A stretch of DNA of 64,000 bases from Paenibacillus tyrphae (GTDB taxonomy: Bacteria > Bacillota > Bacilli > Paenibacillales > NBRC-103111), in the NCBI RefSeq assembly GCF_000722545.1, contig NZ_JNVM01000006.1, positions 124,001 through 188,000 of the forward strand. Reading direction: 5' to 3'. Under the pieces are notes generated by a model. It did no database searches and was not told where the DNA came from. It saw only the letters and a program-made list of their open reading frames with translations. A program made the position numbers and the translations under genes. Positions 52,620 to 60,898 of this stretch are shown here, piece after piece. How positions within the stretch are numbered: position 1 is the first letter of the stretch; every line of letters begins with the position of its first letter.

Positions 52620-53459
52620 TTACTTCAAATCTTTCATGGCGACCGCGTCCATGTCGGAGAATTCTTGGTTCTCTCCGGCCATCGCCCAAATGAACGTATA
52701 ATTGCTCGTGCCTACGCCGCTGTGGATCGACCAGCTCGGGCTGATGATCGCCTGCTCGTTGCGGACAACCACGTGACGGGTTTCCGTCGGCTCGCCCATC
52801 AGATGGAAGACGACGCCGTCTTCCGGCATATCGAAGTAGAAATACACTTCCGAGCGGCGGTTATGCGTGTGGCAAGGCATCGTGTTCCACATGTTGCCCG
52901 GCTTCAGCAGCGTCATGCCCATCACGAGCTGGCAGCTTTGGATGCCGTTCAAGTGAATGTATTTGTAGATCGTGCGCTCGTTGGAGTTGGTGATCGAACC
53001 GAGATGCTGCGGCTCCGCCTCGCTGATCGCTACCTTTTGCGTCGGGTAGTTTTTGTGCGCCGGGGTCGAGCTCAGGTAGAAGCGCGCCGGATTCGCGGCA
53101 TCCGCGCTCTTGAACACGACTTGCTTGTTGCCGAGGCCGACATACAGGCCGTCTTTGTTCTCCAGCACGTAATCGGTGCCGTCGACCGTGACGATGCCTT
53201 GGGCGCCCACGTTGATGATTCCGATTTCGCGGCGTTCGAGGAAATAGTCCGCCCCCATGTCGTGCTTATCCGCTTCAAGCAGAACAGGCTCCGTTGTCGG
53301 TACGGCACCGCCTGTAATGAAGCGGTCCACGTGGCTGTACACCAGATTCAACTTGCCCGGCACGAACAAGCCTTCGATCAAATATTCTTGGCGCAAACGT
53401 TCCGTATCGTACGTTTTCGTTTCCGTTGGGTTGGTCGCGTAACGAATTTCCATAGACAT
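52620..53459 (-). CDS. kduI: 5-keto-4-deoxyuronate isomerase
   Basis: A 279-residue enzyme of pectin and uronate breakdown that converts 5-keto-4-deoxyuronate (DKI) to 2-keto-3-deoxygluconate precursor DKII. The metal-binding residues are H197, H199, E204 and H246 in MPCHTHNRRSEVYFYFD and SPSWSIHSG, the same spacing as in known KduI cupins. The length is exact for the family. A GGAGG is nine bases before the ATG. It has its own promoter and palindromic operator and lies downstream of a DeoR-type regulator gene on the same strand. No kduD or lyase gene is next to it in this window. Confidence 0.95.
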   Translation of the reverse strand: MSMEIRYATNPTETKTYDTERLRQEYLIEGLFVPGKLNLVYSHVDRFITGGAVPTTEPVLLEADKHDMGADYFLERREIGIINVGAQGIVTVDGTDYVLENKDGLYVGLGNKQVVFKSADAANPARFYLSSTPAHKNYPTQKVAISEAEPQHLGSITNSNERTIYKYIHLNGIQSCQLVMGMTLLKPGNMWNTMPCHTHNRRSEVYFYFDMPEDGVVFHLMGEPTETRHVVVRNEQAIISPSWSIHSGVGTSNYTFIWAMAGENQEFSDMDAVAMKDLK

Positions 53460-53494
53460 CGTATAATTCCTCCCGTATTTACATGGTCAATGCT

Positions 53495-53524
53495 ATTATA
53501 AACCATACGTTCATTTAAGTTCAA
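53495..53524 (-). promoter_or_regulatory. kduI promoter
   Basis: On the minus strand TTGAAC (53519-53524), an 18-base spacer and a perfect TATAAT (53495-53500) precede kduI. The -35 is part of the left operator arm, so a bound repressor would cover it. Confidence 0.8.
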
Positions 53525-53551
53525 ATTAATTATTTTTGAACCAAAATGAAC
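53509..53551 (-). promoter_or_regulatory. Palindromic operator at kduI, probably for the DeoR-family regulator
   Basis: GTTCATTTAAGTTCAA (53509-53524) and TTGAACCAAAATGAAC (53536-53551) are 16-base inverted arms matching at 14 positions around 11 bases. Each arm also holds a GTTCA-type direct repeat, as DeoR-family sites often do. Confidence 0.75.
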
Positions 53552-53679
53552 CAACAAGGACGCGCAAAAGCGCAAACGTGGGCAGCGGACCGATCGTTCG
53601 CTCCCCTCCGCCCGCGCACAACGTGCCTGCATACGCGGGCTTCCGGCTACGAACGCCTCGTCCGCATCCGGCTCCAACG

Positions 53680-54456
53680 CTACCTTCCGGCTCCGCTCCA
53701 CCGGCTGCGCTCGATTCGCGTGCCTGCCGCTTCGTAGCTGCGCGCCGTCTCCTCCGGCAAATACGGATCGGTCACGATCACGCCGATTTCGGACAGCTTC
53801 GCGAACGTGATCAACGCGCACTTGTCGAACTTGCTGTGGTCCGCCACGCAAAACACCTGCTTCGCGGAATCGATCATCGCCCGTTTTTGCCCGACGTGGG
53901 AATGGGTGAAGATCGTAAACCCGTATTCCGGATGAATCCCGGTCGTGGACAGAAACGCCTTCTGCACGTTCAGCCTGCCAAGAAATTCCGCGGCCTCTTC
54001 GCTGACCAGCATATTCCGGCTGCGGAAGCCGCCGGGAACGACCAGCCTTACGCGGTCTTTCTTGATCAGCTCGCTGATGATATGCAGATCGTTCGTGATG
54101 ACCGTCAGCGGCGCATTGTCGAGCAGCTTGGCCATCTCCAGCGTCGTGCTGCCGCTGTCGAGCGCGATAATGTCGTTCGGCTCGACAAACCGCAGCGCCC
54201 ACTCCGCCACCTCCCGCTTCTCGTCCGGATGCTTCGGATTCGGCGCGAGCCCGGCGAGCAGGCCGGAATAGCCTTCATTCGCCAGCACGGCGCCGCCGTG
54301 AGTCCGGTGCAGCAGTCCTTTGCTTTCCAGCTTCTCGAGATCCTGCCGGATCGTCTTGCCCGTCACCCCGAGCTTGCCCGCCAAATCCGCGACGGACACC
54401 TCGCGGTGCGCCATAAGCAGCTCCATAATTTTCTCGTATCGTATGATGGCTGACAT
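53680..54456 (-). CDS. DeoR-family transcriptional regulator
   Basis: A 258-residue repressor-type protein. The N-terminal winged helix (RYEKIMELLMAHREVSVADLAGKLGVTGKTIRQDLEKLESKGLLHRTHGGAV, about 6-58) is typical. The DeoR C-terminal sensor (about 75-235) has IALDSGSTTLEMAKLL, TVITNDLHIISEL and FCVADHSKFDK, as in regulators that sense phosphorylated sugars. It lies 220 bases upstream of kduI on the same strand, and the operator-like palindrome in that space suggests that it controls kduI in response to a uronate-pathway intermediate. The end of the gene (ARSYEAAGTRIERSRW...) is rich in arginine. Confidence 0.88.
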   Translation of the reverse strand: MSAIIRYEKIMELLMAHREVSVADLAGKLGVTGKTIRQDLEKLESKGLLHRTHGGAVLANEGYSGLLAGLAPNPKHPDEKREVAEWALRFVEPNDIIALDSGSTTLEMAKLLDNAPLTVITNDLHIISELIKKDRVRLVVPGGFRSRNMLVSEEAAEFLGRLNVQKAFLSTTGIHPEYGFTIFTHSHVGQKRAMIDSAKQVFCVADHSKFDKCALITFAKLSEIGVIVTDPYLPEETARSYEAAGTRIERSRWSGAGR

Positions 54457-54626
54457 CGTTGCCCCCCGCTTTGCGGACTGCTTCCTTCACGCCAAATCCG
54501 CACCCATATTTTTGCTGCCCCTATGGTAACACAGCTTCTTCGGGAAAACCAAGCATCCCCGGCAAATCCGCCCGTTTGCCCCCCCTCCTCCTTGCGAACA
54601 GACTCCGACGTAAAATCCGAAACTCC

Positions 54627-54656
54627 GTGACGCTGCCGTACGAAAAGTGTTATAAT
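54627..54656 (+). promoter_or_regulatory. Promoter of the aminotransferase gene
   Basis: TATAAT at 54651-54656 is perfect; the -35 (GTGACG, 54627-54632, 18-base spacer) is weak. It is 46 bases before the ATG at 54702. Confidence 0.5.
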
Positions 54657-54701
54657 ATGGTCTAATGTAAGCTATGAAGAAACATGGAAGGATGGACCGT
54701 C

Positions 54702-56009
54702 ATGAACCCTCTTGCCCAAAGTTTAAATGAGACCATTCAAAAGGAAAGCCCGCACGTCTACGAGATGCTATCCGAGCTCGGCAAACAGATTTATTTTCCG
54801 AAGGTCGGCATCCTGAGCCAATCCGCCGAAGCGAAGGCAAAGGCCAAGAAGTTCAACGCCACCATCGGCACGGCGCTGGAGAACGGTCAGCCGATGCATC
54901 TCAAAGTCATCCAAGACACACTGTCCGCTTATAATCCGAAGGACATTTACGAATATGCCCCGCCGGCGGGCAAGCCGGAGCTTCGCACCGCATGGCGCAG
55001 CAAGATGATCGAGGAAAATCCGTCCCTTCAAGGCAAAAACCTCGGCAATCCGATCGTGACGAACGCACTGACCCACGGACTGAGCATCGTGGCCGATTTG
55101 TTCGCGGGTCCAGGAGACGCTGTGATCATTCCGGATAAAAACTGGGAAAACTACGAGCTGACCTTCGGCATTCGCCGCGGCGCCGAGCTCGTCTACTACC
55201 CGCTCTACACGGAAGACCGTCTGTTCAACGCAGCAGCGCTCCGCGACGCCCTGCTAGCACAGAAGGGCAAAGGCAAAGCCATCGTCGTGCTGAACTTCCC
55301 GAACAACCCGACCGGCTACACGCCGGGTCCGGAAGAAGGACGCGCCATCGTAGCCGCGATCAAGGAAGCGGCGGAAGCCGGCATCAACGTCGTGGCCGTC
55401 ACGGACGACGCTTACTTCGGCCTGTTCTTCGAGGATTCGCTGCATGAGTCGCTTGCCGGCCAATTGGCGGGGCTTCATCCGCGCGTGCTGTCGGTCAAGA
55501 TCGACGGCGCGACGAAGGAAGAATACGTATGGGGCTTCCGCGTCGGCTTCATTACGTACGTCGGACAAAGCGATGCGACGCTGGCGGCTTTGGAGCAAAA
55601 AACGATCGGCATTATCCGCGGAACGATTTCCAGCGGCCCGCATCCGTCGCAGACGTTCGTGCTGCATGCGCTGCAATCGCCGGACTTCAAAGCCCAGAAG
55701 CAGGAGAAGTTCGACATTATGAAAGGCCGCGCCAACCGTGTCAAAGCGCTGCTGGATACCGGCAAATTCGATCAGGCATGGGACTACTACCCGTTCAACT
55801 CCGGCTACTTCATGTGCCTGAAGCTGAAGACGGTTGACGCCGAAACGCTGCGCTTGCACCTGCTCGATAAGTACGGCGTCGGGACGATCGCCCTCGGCGA
55901 GACCGACCTCCGCGTCGCCTTCTCCTGCATCGAGGAAGCGAATATCGACGAGCTGTTCGAAACGATCTACCAAGGCGTTCTGGATCTCCAGAATGTCGCC
56001 GCGAAATAA
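54702..56009 (+). CDS. PLP-dependent class I/II aminotransferase
   Basis: A 435-residue fold-type-I enzyme. The ATG at 54702 has GGAAGGA nine bases upstream; an ATG six codons earlier has no such site. YEYAPPAGKPELRTAWRSKM, TNALTHGLSIVADLFAGPGDAVIIPDKNWENY, LNFPNNPTGYTPG, TDDAYFGLFF and VKIDGATKEEYVWGFRVGF (PLP lysine in GATKEE) are the usual blocks; the Arg that binds the substrate carboxylate is in DLRVAFSC. The substrate is not known; aspartate- or alanine-type activity is possible. Single gene with its own promoter and terminator. Confidence 0.9.
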   Translation: MNPLAQSLNETIQKESPHVYEMLSELGKQIYFPKVGILSQSAEAKAKAKKFNATIGTALENGQPMHLKVIQDTLSAYNPKDIYEYAPPAGKPELRTAWRSKMIEENPSLQGKNLGNPIVTNALTHGLSIVADLFAGPGDAVIIPDKNWENYELTFGIRRGAELVYYPLYTEDRLFNAAALRDALLAQKGKGKAIVVLNFPNNPTGYTPGPEEGRAIVAAIKEAAEAGINVVAVTDDAYFGLFFEDSLHESLAGQLAGLHPRVLSVKIDGATKEEYVWGFRVGFITYVGQSDATLAALEQKTIGIIRGTISSGPHPSQTFVLHALQSPDFKAQKQEKFDIMKGRANRVKALLDTGKFDQAWDYYPFNSGYFMCLKLKTVDAETLRLHLLDKYGVGTIALGETDLRVAFSCIEEANIDELFETIYQGVLDLQNVAAK

Positions 56010-56129
56010 GAAAAGTTTCTTATCGAAGCCTATTCGAGGAAGATACATTCGTGTTTTAGAGGAAGCTTTTCTTGCGATATAGAATTCAATCAGCTCCGCT
56101 GATAACTTATATCTAAAACGAAATCCGTA

Positions 56130-56164
56130 AAAGCCGGGGTTCGCAAGAGCCTCCGGCTTTTTTT
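56130..56164 (+). terminator. Intrinsic terminator of the aminotransferase gene
   Basis: AAAGCCGG (56130-56137) with CCGGCTTT (56153-56160), followed by further T residues, 120 bases after the stop. Confidence 0.85.
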
Positions 56165-56253
56165 GCATTTGCAATCGACCGAAAATCAATGCTACAATAA
56201 ATCTACGTTAACACCTCGGTTAAGTGAGACTTTGTCCGAAAGGAGGAATGTGG

Positions 56254-56619
56254 ATGACAGCATGCCGACATAACCACCCTCTTCATGTCCTTTTCGTGCT
56301 GCTTACCGGTCTGTTCCTCACGTTCTCCTGGTTCATCCCGATTGCCGAAGCGGAAAATCCGCCGCTCACGCGCTCGATGACGATGGGCCAATCGGGCGCC
56401 TCCCACGTTGTCTCCATCGCTTCCCGTCAGCAGACGGACAATGACATGCATACGCCTGTGACAGGCCTGCCGTATCTCCGTTCGGAAGCGATCCGATTTC
56501 CCATGCGTGCCTTCATCTTGGAGCGGCGCTCAGACCGTTCCATCTTCCTCCTGCTCAAGCAGCAGCTCCTAATGCCCTTAAAATATACGGTGATTACGTA
56601 CTTCGCTCCCCAAGTTTGA
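56254..56619 (+). CDS. Small secreted protein upstream of khtTU
   Basis: A 121-residue protein. ATG 56254 is chosen because AAAGGAGG lies seven bases before it; an ATG six bases earlier is too close. It has a signal sequence (HVLFVLLTGLFLTFSWFIPIAEAE) and a short extracytoplasmic part with no motif I recognise. It occupies the place of khtS in the Bacillus khtSTU operon, though similarity cannot be judged here. The end of the gene forms one arm of a hairpin that covers the khtT ribosome binding site, so its translation may control khtT. Confidence 0.6.
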   Translation: MTACRHNHPLHVLFVLLTGLFLTFSWFIPIAEAENPPLTRSMTMGQSGASHVVSIASRQQTDNDMHTPVTGLPYLRSEAIRFPMRAFILERRSDRSIFLLLKQQLLMPLKYTVITYFAPQV

Positions 56620-56664
56620 TCGTTTACGGGCTCCGGCAGCCGGACCCGCAATCCAAAACTTGGG
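56609..56664 (+). promoter_or_regulatory. RBS-sequestering hairpin before khtT
   Basis: The outer stem CCCAAGTTT (56609-56617, containing the last codons of the upstream gene) pairs with AAACTTGGG (56656-56664), whose GGG begins the khtT Shine-Dalgarno GGGAGG. An inner GC stem (CGGG-TCCGG at 56627-56636 with CCGGA-CCCG at 56640-56648) stabilises it. Ribosomes on the upstream gene would open the outer stem. Confidence 0.6.
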
Positions 56665-56674
56665 AGGAGATTCC

Positions 56675-57172
56675 ATGACAGACATCCGAGAGTCCGATCT
56701 TCCGGGAATCGGACGAAAATTTCAACTGCACGCCCGCGGAGGCGATAAATTGGTCGTGGTCGTCCACGACGACGGAAGAAGAGAGCTGTATCATTTTGAT
56801 CCGGACGATCCGGATGAGACCGTCTCCACGGTAACGCTGGACGACGACGAGGCGAGAATGATGGCCGGTATTATCGGCGGGATGAGCTATCGGCCCAAAT
56901 CGCTCGAAACGATGGAAGTTGCGCTGGACGCCCTGGTCGTGGAATGGTTCAAAATCGAGGCCGGCGCAGGCAGCGTCGGGCATACGATCGGCGGGCTGAA
57001 CGTCCGCAAGCAAACGGGAGCGACGATTATCGCCGTTGCCGAGAAAAATCATACCCACTGCATCAATCCGGGCCCAGAGTATCGGCTTAACGCGGAATCG
57101 ACGCTCGTCGTCGCGGGAGAACGCAAGCAATTGAAGGCGCTGAAGGAGCTCCTTCAGCAAGGGAGCCTGTAG
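56675..57172 (+). CDS. khtT: KhtT, regulatory subunit of K+/H+ antiporter
   Basis: A 165-residue cytoplasmic protein with RESDLPGIGRKFQLHARGGDKLVVVVHDDGRRELY in the N-terminal domain and a C-terminal RCK_C (TrkA-C) domain (about 80-163: VGHTIGGLNVRKQTGATIIAVAEKN, then NAESTLVVAGERKQLKAL). It follows Bacillus subtilis KhtT throughout and is of equal length. KhtT controls the KhtU antiporter, and RCK_C is the c-di-AMP binding site in the Bacillus protein. It starts at ATG 56675 after GGGAGGAG and is followed by khtU three bases later. Confidence 0.92.
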   Translation: MTDIRESDLPGIGRKFQLHARGGDKLVVVVHDDGRRELYHFDPDDPDETVSTVTLDDDEARMMAGIIGGMSYRPKSLETMEVALDALVVEWFKIEAGAGSVGHTIGGLNVRKQTGATIIAVAEKNHTHCINPGPEYRLNAESTLVVAGERKQLKALKELLQQGSL

Positions 57173-57175
57173 CCT

Positions 57176-58417
57176 ATGGAGCACATCGTTCTAGAGATCG
57201 GACTGGCGATTTGTCTCATTGCCGCTGCGGGCTGGCTTTCCACGAAGCTGCGATTTTCCGTCGTTCCGTTTTACATTTTGATCGGGATGGCGGTCGGCCC
57301 CCATGCGCCGAAGTTCGGGGCTTTCGATTTTCGCTTCATCGACAGCGCTCCGCTGATCGAATTTATGGGCCGTCTCGGGGTGCTGTTCCTGCTCTTTTAT
57401 CTCGGACTGGAATTTTCGGTCGGCCGGCTGATCAAGTCCGGACGCTCCATCGCGGTAGGGGGCACGATCTATATTGCGATCAATTTCACGCTCGGGCTGC
57501 TGTTCGGCTGGCTCTCCGGATTTCCGCTGAACGAAACGCTGGTCATTGCCGGCATTACGACGATTTCCTCCAGCGCGATCGTCGCCAAAGTGCTCGTCGA
57601 TCTGAAGCGGACGGCCAATGCCGAGACGGAAATGATTCTGGGCATCATCATGTTCGAAGACGTGTTCCTGGCCGTCTATATCTCCATTCTGTCCGGACTG
57701 CTGTTAAGCGGAGCCACATCGGTAGGAGGCATTATCCTGTCCGCGCTGCTCTCGCTCGGCTTCATGCTCGTCTTCCTGATCGTCGGGCGCAAAGCGGTGC
57801 CCTGGCTGAACCGCTTCCTGAATATCCGGTCCAACGAGGTGTTTCTGCTGTTCGTGTTCGGATTTTTGACGGTCGTTGCGGGCTTCTCCGAAACGATTCA
57901 TGTCGCGGAAGCGATCGGAGCGCTGCTCGTCGGATTGGTACTCGCCGAGACCGAGCACAGGCACCGGATCGAGAAGCTGATTCTTCCGTTCCGGGATTTC
58001 TTCGGGGCGCTGTTCTTCTTCAGCTTCGGCCTGACCATCGATCCGCTCACGCTCGGCGGCGCCGTCTGGCTCTCGTTGGGAGCGGTGCTGCTGACGCTCG
58101 CCGGCAATTACGTGGCCGGGATGCTGGCCGGGCGAAGCGCCGGGTTATCCCCGAAAGCATCGTCCAACATCGGGCTGACGATCGTCTCCCGGGGAGAGTT
58201 CTCCATCATTATGGCCAATCTCGGCAAAGCCGGCGGACTGATGGCCGTCCTGCAGCCGTTCGCCGCGCTGTACGTGTTGATCTTGGCGATTCTCGGACCG
58301 CTGCTGACGAAGGAATCGAAGTTTGTGTACGGCATGCTGAATCGTTGGTTTAAATTCGACACAACGGCAGCTGCGCCGCCGGACCGCTCCAAGGCGCAGG
58401 AAAACCATCCGGCCTGA
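57176..58417 (+). CDS. khtU: KhtU, CPA2-type K+/H+ antiporter
   Basis: A 413-residue membrane protein with about twelve helices of the CPA2/KefB family: LIGMAVGPHAPKFG, FLLFYLGLEFSVGRL, TTISSSAIVAKVLVDLKR, EMILGIIMFEDVFLAVYIS (ion-binding Asp in FED) and EAIGALLVGLVLAETEHRHRIE. With KhtT it expels potassium in exchange for protons, protecting against high cytoplasmic K+, alkaline stress or toxic electrophiles. The gene directly follows khtT and ends before a bidirectional hairpin. Confidence 0.92.
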   Translation: MEHIVLEIGLAICLIAAAGWLSTKLRFSVVPFYILIGMAVGPHAPKFGAFDFRFIDSAPLIEFMGRLGVLFLLFYLGLEFSVGRLIKSGRSIAVGGTIYIAINFTLGLLFGWLSGFPLNETLVIAGITTISSSAIVAKVLVDLKRTANAETEMILGIIMFEDVFLAVYISILSGLLLSGATSVGGIILSALLSLGFMLVFLIVGRKAVPWLNRFLNIRSNEVFLLFVFGFLTVVAGFSETIHVAEAIGALLVGLVLAETEHRHRIEKLILPFRDFFGALFFFSFGLTIDPLTLGGAVWLSLGAVLLTLAGNYVAGMLAGRSAGLSPKASSNIGLTIVSRGEFSIIMANLGKAGGLMAVLQPFAALYVLILAILGPLLTKESKFVYGMLNRWFKFDTTAAAPPDRSKAQENHPA

Positions 58418-58424
58418 CGACGCA

Positions 58425-58469
58425 AACAAGCCTGACGGAAGGGATCGCTCCTTTTTCGTCAGGCTTGTT
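58425..58469. terminator. Bidirectional terminator between khtU and ilvA
   Basis: A 13-bp perfect stem, AACAAGCCTGACG (58425-58437) with CGTCAGGCTTGTT (58457-58469), lies between the convergent genes, with T-rich sequence on both sides. Confidence 0.85.
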
Positions 58470-58479
58470 CATTTTTGGT

Positions 58480-59733
58480 TTAGATCAACAAATTAAATAA
58501 GTTCGGGTCCTTATTAATCTCGCTGAACCGCAGCCCGCGCTGCTCCATCCGCTCGATCAGCGGACCATAATCGTCCTTGTGCTTGAGCTCGATGCCGACA
58601 AGCGCAGGACCGTTTTCTTTGCTTGTTTTCTTCGTATACTCGAAGCGCGTAATGTCGTCGGTCGGTCCGAGCACGTATTCGAGAAACTCGCGCAGCGCGC
58701 CGGCGCGCTGTGGAAAGTTGACGATGAAGTAATGCTTCAGACCCTCGTAGATGAGCGACCGCTCCTTGATTTCCTGCATCCGGTCGATGTCGTTATTGCC
58801 GCCGCTGATGACGCACACGACATTTTTCCCGGCGATCTCCTCGCGGTAAAATTCCAGCGCCGCCACCGACAGCGCTCCCGCCGGTTCCGCCACGATGGCG
58901 TTCTCGTTGTACAGCTCAAGAATCGTCGTGCACACTTTGCCTTCCGGCACGACGATGATATCGTCGAGAAACTCGCGGCAGATGTCGTACGTCAGCTCTC
59001 CGACCCGCTTGACCGCCGTGCCGTCGACGAATTTGTCGATCTCGCCGAGCGTGACGATCTCGCCCGAATCGACCGATTGCCGCATCGAAGGCGCTCCGGT
59101 CGTCTCCACGCCGACGACCCGGGTGGACGGGCTGACGCCCTTAATATACGTGCTCATGCCGGCAATGAGTCCGCCGCCGCCGATCCCGGCGAATACGTAG
59201 TCAACCGGCCCTTGCATGTCATTCATCAGCTCCAGGCCGACGGTGCCCTGGCCGGCAATGACCTTCGGATGATCGAACGGGTGAACGAACGACAATCCTT
59301 CGCGCTCCCCGTACTCCAGTGCTTCCCGCAGCGAATCGTCGAAGGTGTCTCCGGTCAGCACGACGTCGACGAACGGGCCGCCGAACAGCTTGACCTGCGA
59401 TATTTTTTGCCGGGGTGTCGTCGTCGGCATGAAGATTTTGCCCGGAATTTGCAGCGCTTTGCAGGAATAAGCCACACCTTGGGCATGGTTTCCGGCGCTG
59501 GCGCAGACGACACCTTTGCGCAGCTTGTCCTCCGACAGGCCGCGAATCATATTGTAGGCGCCGCGAATTTTGAACGAGCGGACCACCTGCAAGTCCTCCC
59601 GCTTCAAGAACACGTTGCAGCCGTATTTTTCGGATAAAATGAAATTTTTTTGCAAGGGGGTCTGATATACGACATCCTTCAGCAGATGGCTGGCGACGAG
59701 AATATCCTCTAGTTTGATATGCGGTGCTGTCAT
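58480..59733 (-). CDS. ilvA: Threonine ammonia-lyase (threonine deaminase)
   Basis: A 417-residue PLP enzyme that converts threonine to 2-oxobutanoate, the first step to isoleucine. The PLP lysine is K55 in VRSFKIRGAYN; ASAGNHAQGVA and the glycine loop AGIGGGGLIAG (about 185) bind the cofactor. The C-terminal 85 residues (LKHYFIVNFPQRAGALREFLEYVLGPTDDI) form one ACT-like regulatory domain, fewer than the two in the 514-residue Escherichia coli enzyme, as common in Bacillales. It has its own promoter and is a single gene. Confidence 0.94.
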   Translation of the reverse strand: MTAPHIKLEDILVASHLLKDVVYQTPLQKNFILSEKYGCNVFLKREDLQVVRSFKIRGAYNMIRGLSEDKLRKGVVCASAGNHAQGVAYSCKALQIPGKIFMPTTTPRQKISQVKLFGGPFVDVVLTGDTFDDSLREALEYGEREGLSFVHPFDHPKVIAGQGTVGLELMNDMQGPVDYVFAGIGGGGLIAGMSTYIKGVSPSTRVVGVETTGAPSMRQSVDSGEIVTLGEIDKFVDGTAVKRVGELTYDICREFLDDIIVVPEGKVCTTILELYNENAIVAEPAGALSVAALEFYREEIAGKNVVCVISGGNNDIDRMQEIKERSLIYEGLKHYFIVNFPQRAGALREFLEYVLGPTDDITRFEYTKKTSKENGPALVGIELKHKDDYGPLIERMEQRGLRFSEINKDPNLFNLLI

Positions 59734-59807
59734 AATCGCTTTTCCTCCAACCCGATGTACGCAAGTCTCTCGCCCGGTTTCGCGGGCTTGCTCGCAATTT
59801 TCTCCTA

Positions 59808-59835
59808 ATTATACACCGTTCGGCGCATCTGTCCA
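59808..59835 (-). promoter_or_regulatory. ilvA promoter
   Basis: On the minus strand TGGACA (59830-59835) and a perfect TATAAT (59808-59813) are spaced by 16 bases. The leader of about 70 bases has a GC hairpin (CCCG-CGAAAC-CGGG) but no T-box sequence that I can see. Confidence 0.75.
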
Positions 59836-59967
59836 TCCCCTATGCCCAATTGCCAGGATAGCCCTCCGCCAATGTTGCAGAGCGATGCAGGATCAGGTAC
59901 GATGACGGTATCGGGGCATGACCTCAACGCTTTTATATGAAGCCATTCCATACTATTGGAGAAACTT

Positions 59968-60810
59968 ATGAAAATAACTACGCTAATCGAAAATTTGAAG
60001 AATGATTCACAAGATTTAATCTATGAATCCGGCTTATCTCTTTACATAGAACAAGATAACAAACGTATCCTGTTTGATACCGGAAAAACCGGCGGCTTTA
60101 TTGCGAATGCAAAGAAACTGGGAATTCGTTTGGAGGATGTCGATGCCGTAATTCTTTCTCATGGTCATCATGATCATGGCGGAGGTCTGCTACCGTTCTT
60201 TCAAATAAACAGCAAAGCCAAAGTCTATATGAAGAGGAAAGCTTCAGGAGATTATTATTTTCATATCTTCGGTTTTAACAAAAACATCGGCATCGATAAA
60301 AAAGTATTCGAGGAGTATTCCAACCGAATTGCTTATATTGATCGTTTTACCGAGATCATGAATGATATTTATATTATTACAGACATCGAGGAGCACGATT
60401 TGACCCCGAAGGGAAATAAGTATTTATTTGCCCATGAAGGGAATAAGCGGGTTCAAGATCAATTCGAACATGAGCTCATGATGGTGATCAAGGAGCAAGA
60501 CGGAATCAGCCTATTTACAGGATGTTCTCACAAAGGCACTCCCAATATGATACGAGCCGCCAGAACGATGTTCCCCAGTCTAACGATTAAAGCGGTAATA
60601 GGCGGCTTTCATCTCATGACGATACCGATGCTGAAAGCATTCAGCGCTTCCCAAGAAGAGATTCAAGTCCTTGCCCAAATGATCATCGACGAGAATATCC
60701 AAAAAGTATATACAGGGCATTGCACAGGGATAAAAGCTTACAAAAAATTAAAACATATTCTGGGTTCCAAAATCGAATATATTCGAACAGGATCTCAGAT
60801 CGACGTTTAA
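59968..60810 (+). CDS. MBL-fold metallo-hydrolase, AT-rich (likely acquired)
   Basis: A 280-residue protein from the ATG at 59968 (GGAG eight bases upstream; a TTG four codons earlier is less likely). The metal site is SHGHHDHGG, residues H65, H67, D69 and H70. The layout (YESGLSLYIEQDNKRILFDTGKTGGF, GCSHKGTPNMIRAA, GGFHL) places it with MBL-fold proteins related to 7,8-dihydropterin-6-methyl-4-(beta-D-ribofuranosyl)-aminobenzene-5'-phosphate synthase-like enzymes. The real substrate is unknown. Its base composition is clearly more AT rich than all neighbours and codons use A/T third positions, a sign of transfer. Confidence 0.88.
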   Translation: MKITTLIENLKNDSQDLIYESGLSLYIEQDNKRILFDTGKTGGFIANAKKLGIRLEDVDAVILSHGHHDHGGGLLPFFQINSKAKVYMKRKASGDYYFHIFGFNKNIGIDKKVFEEYSNRIAYIDRFTEIMNDIYIITDIEEHDLTPKGNKYLFAHEGNKRVQDQFEHELMMVIKEQDGISLFTGCSHKGTPNMIRAARTMFPSLTIKAVIGGFHLMTIPMLKAFSASQEEIQVLAQMIIDENIQKVYTGHCTGIKAYKKLKHILGSKIEYIRTGSQIDV

Positions 60811-60811
60811 A

Positions 60812-60859
60812 AAACGGACCTTCCCCCGGCATCCCATGTGCCTGGAAGAAGGTCCGTTT
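60812..60859. terminator. Terminator between MBL gene and SLH gene
   Basis: AAACGGACCTTC (60812-60823) pairs with GAAGGTCCGTTT (60848-60859), a 12-bp perfect stem. Six T follow on the minus strand, so it mainly ends the SLH gene but may act for both. Confidence 0.8.
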
Positions 60860-60898
60860 CCCGTTGCAACTCTAACCTTTTTTAATCGTCTCTCTTAT

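Noticed and set aside
59734..59807. T-box leader before ilvA
   Set aside because: The leader is only about 70 bases and lacks a T-box sequence and the antiterminator layout.
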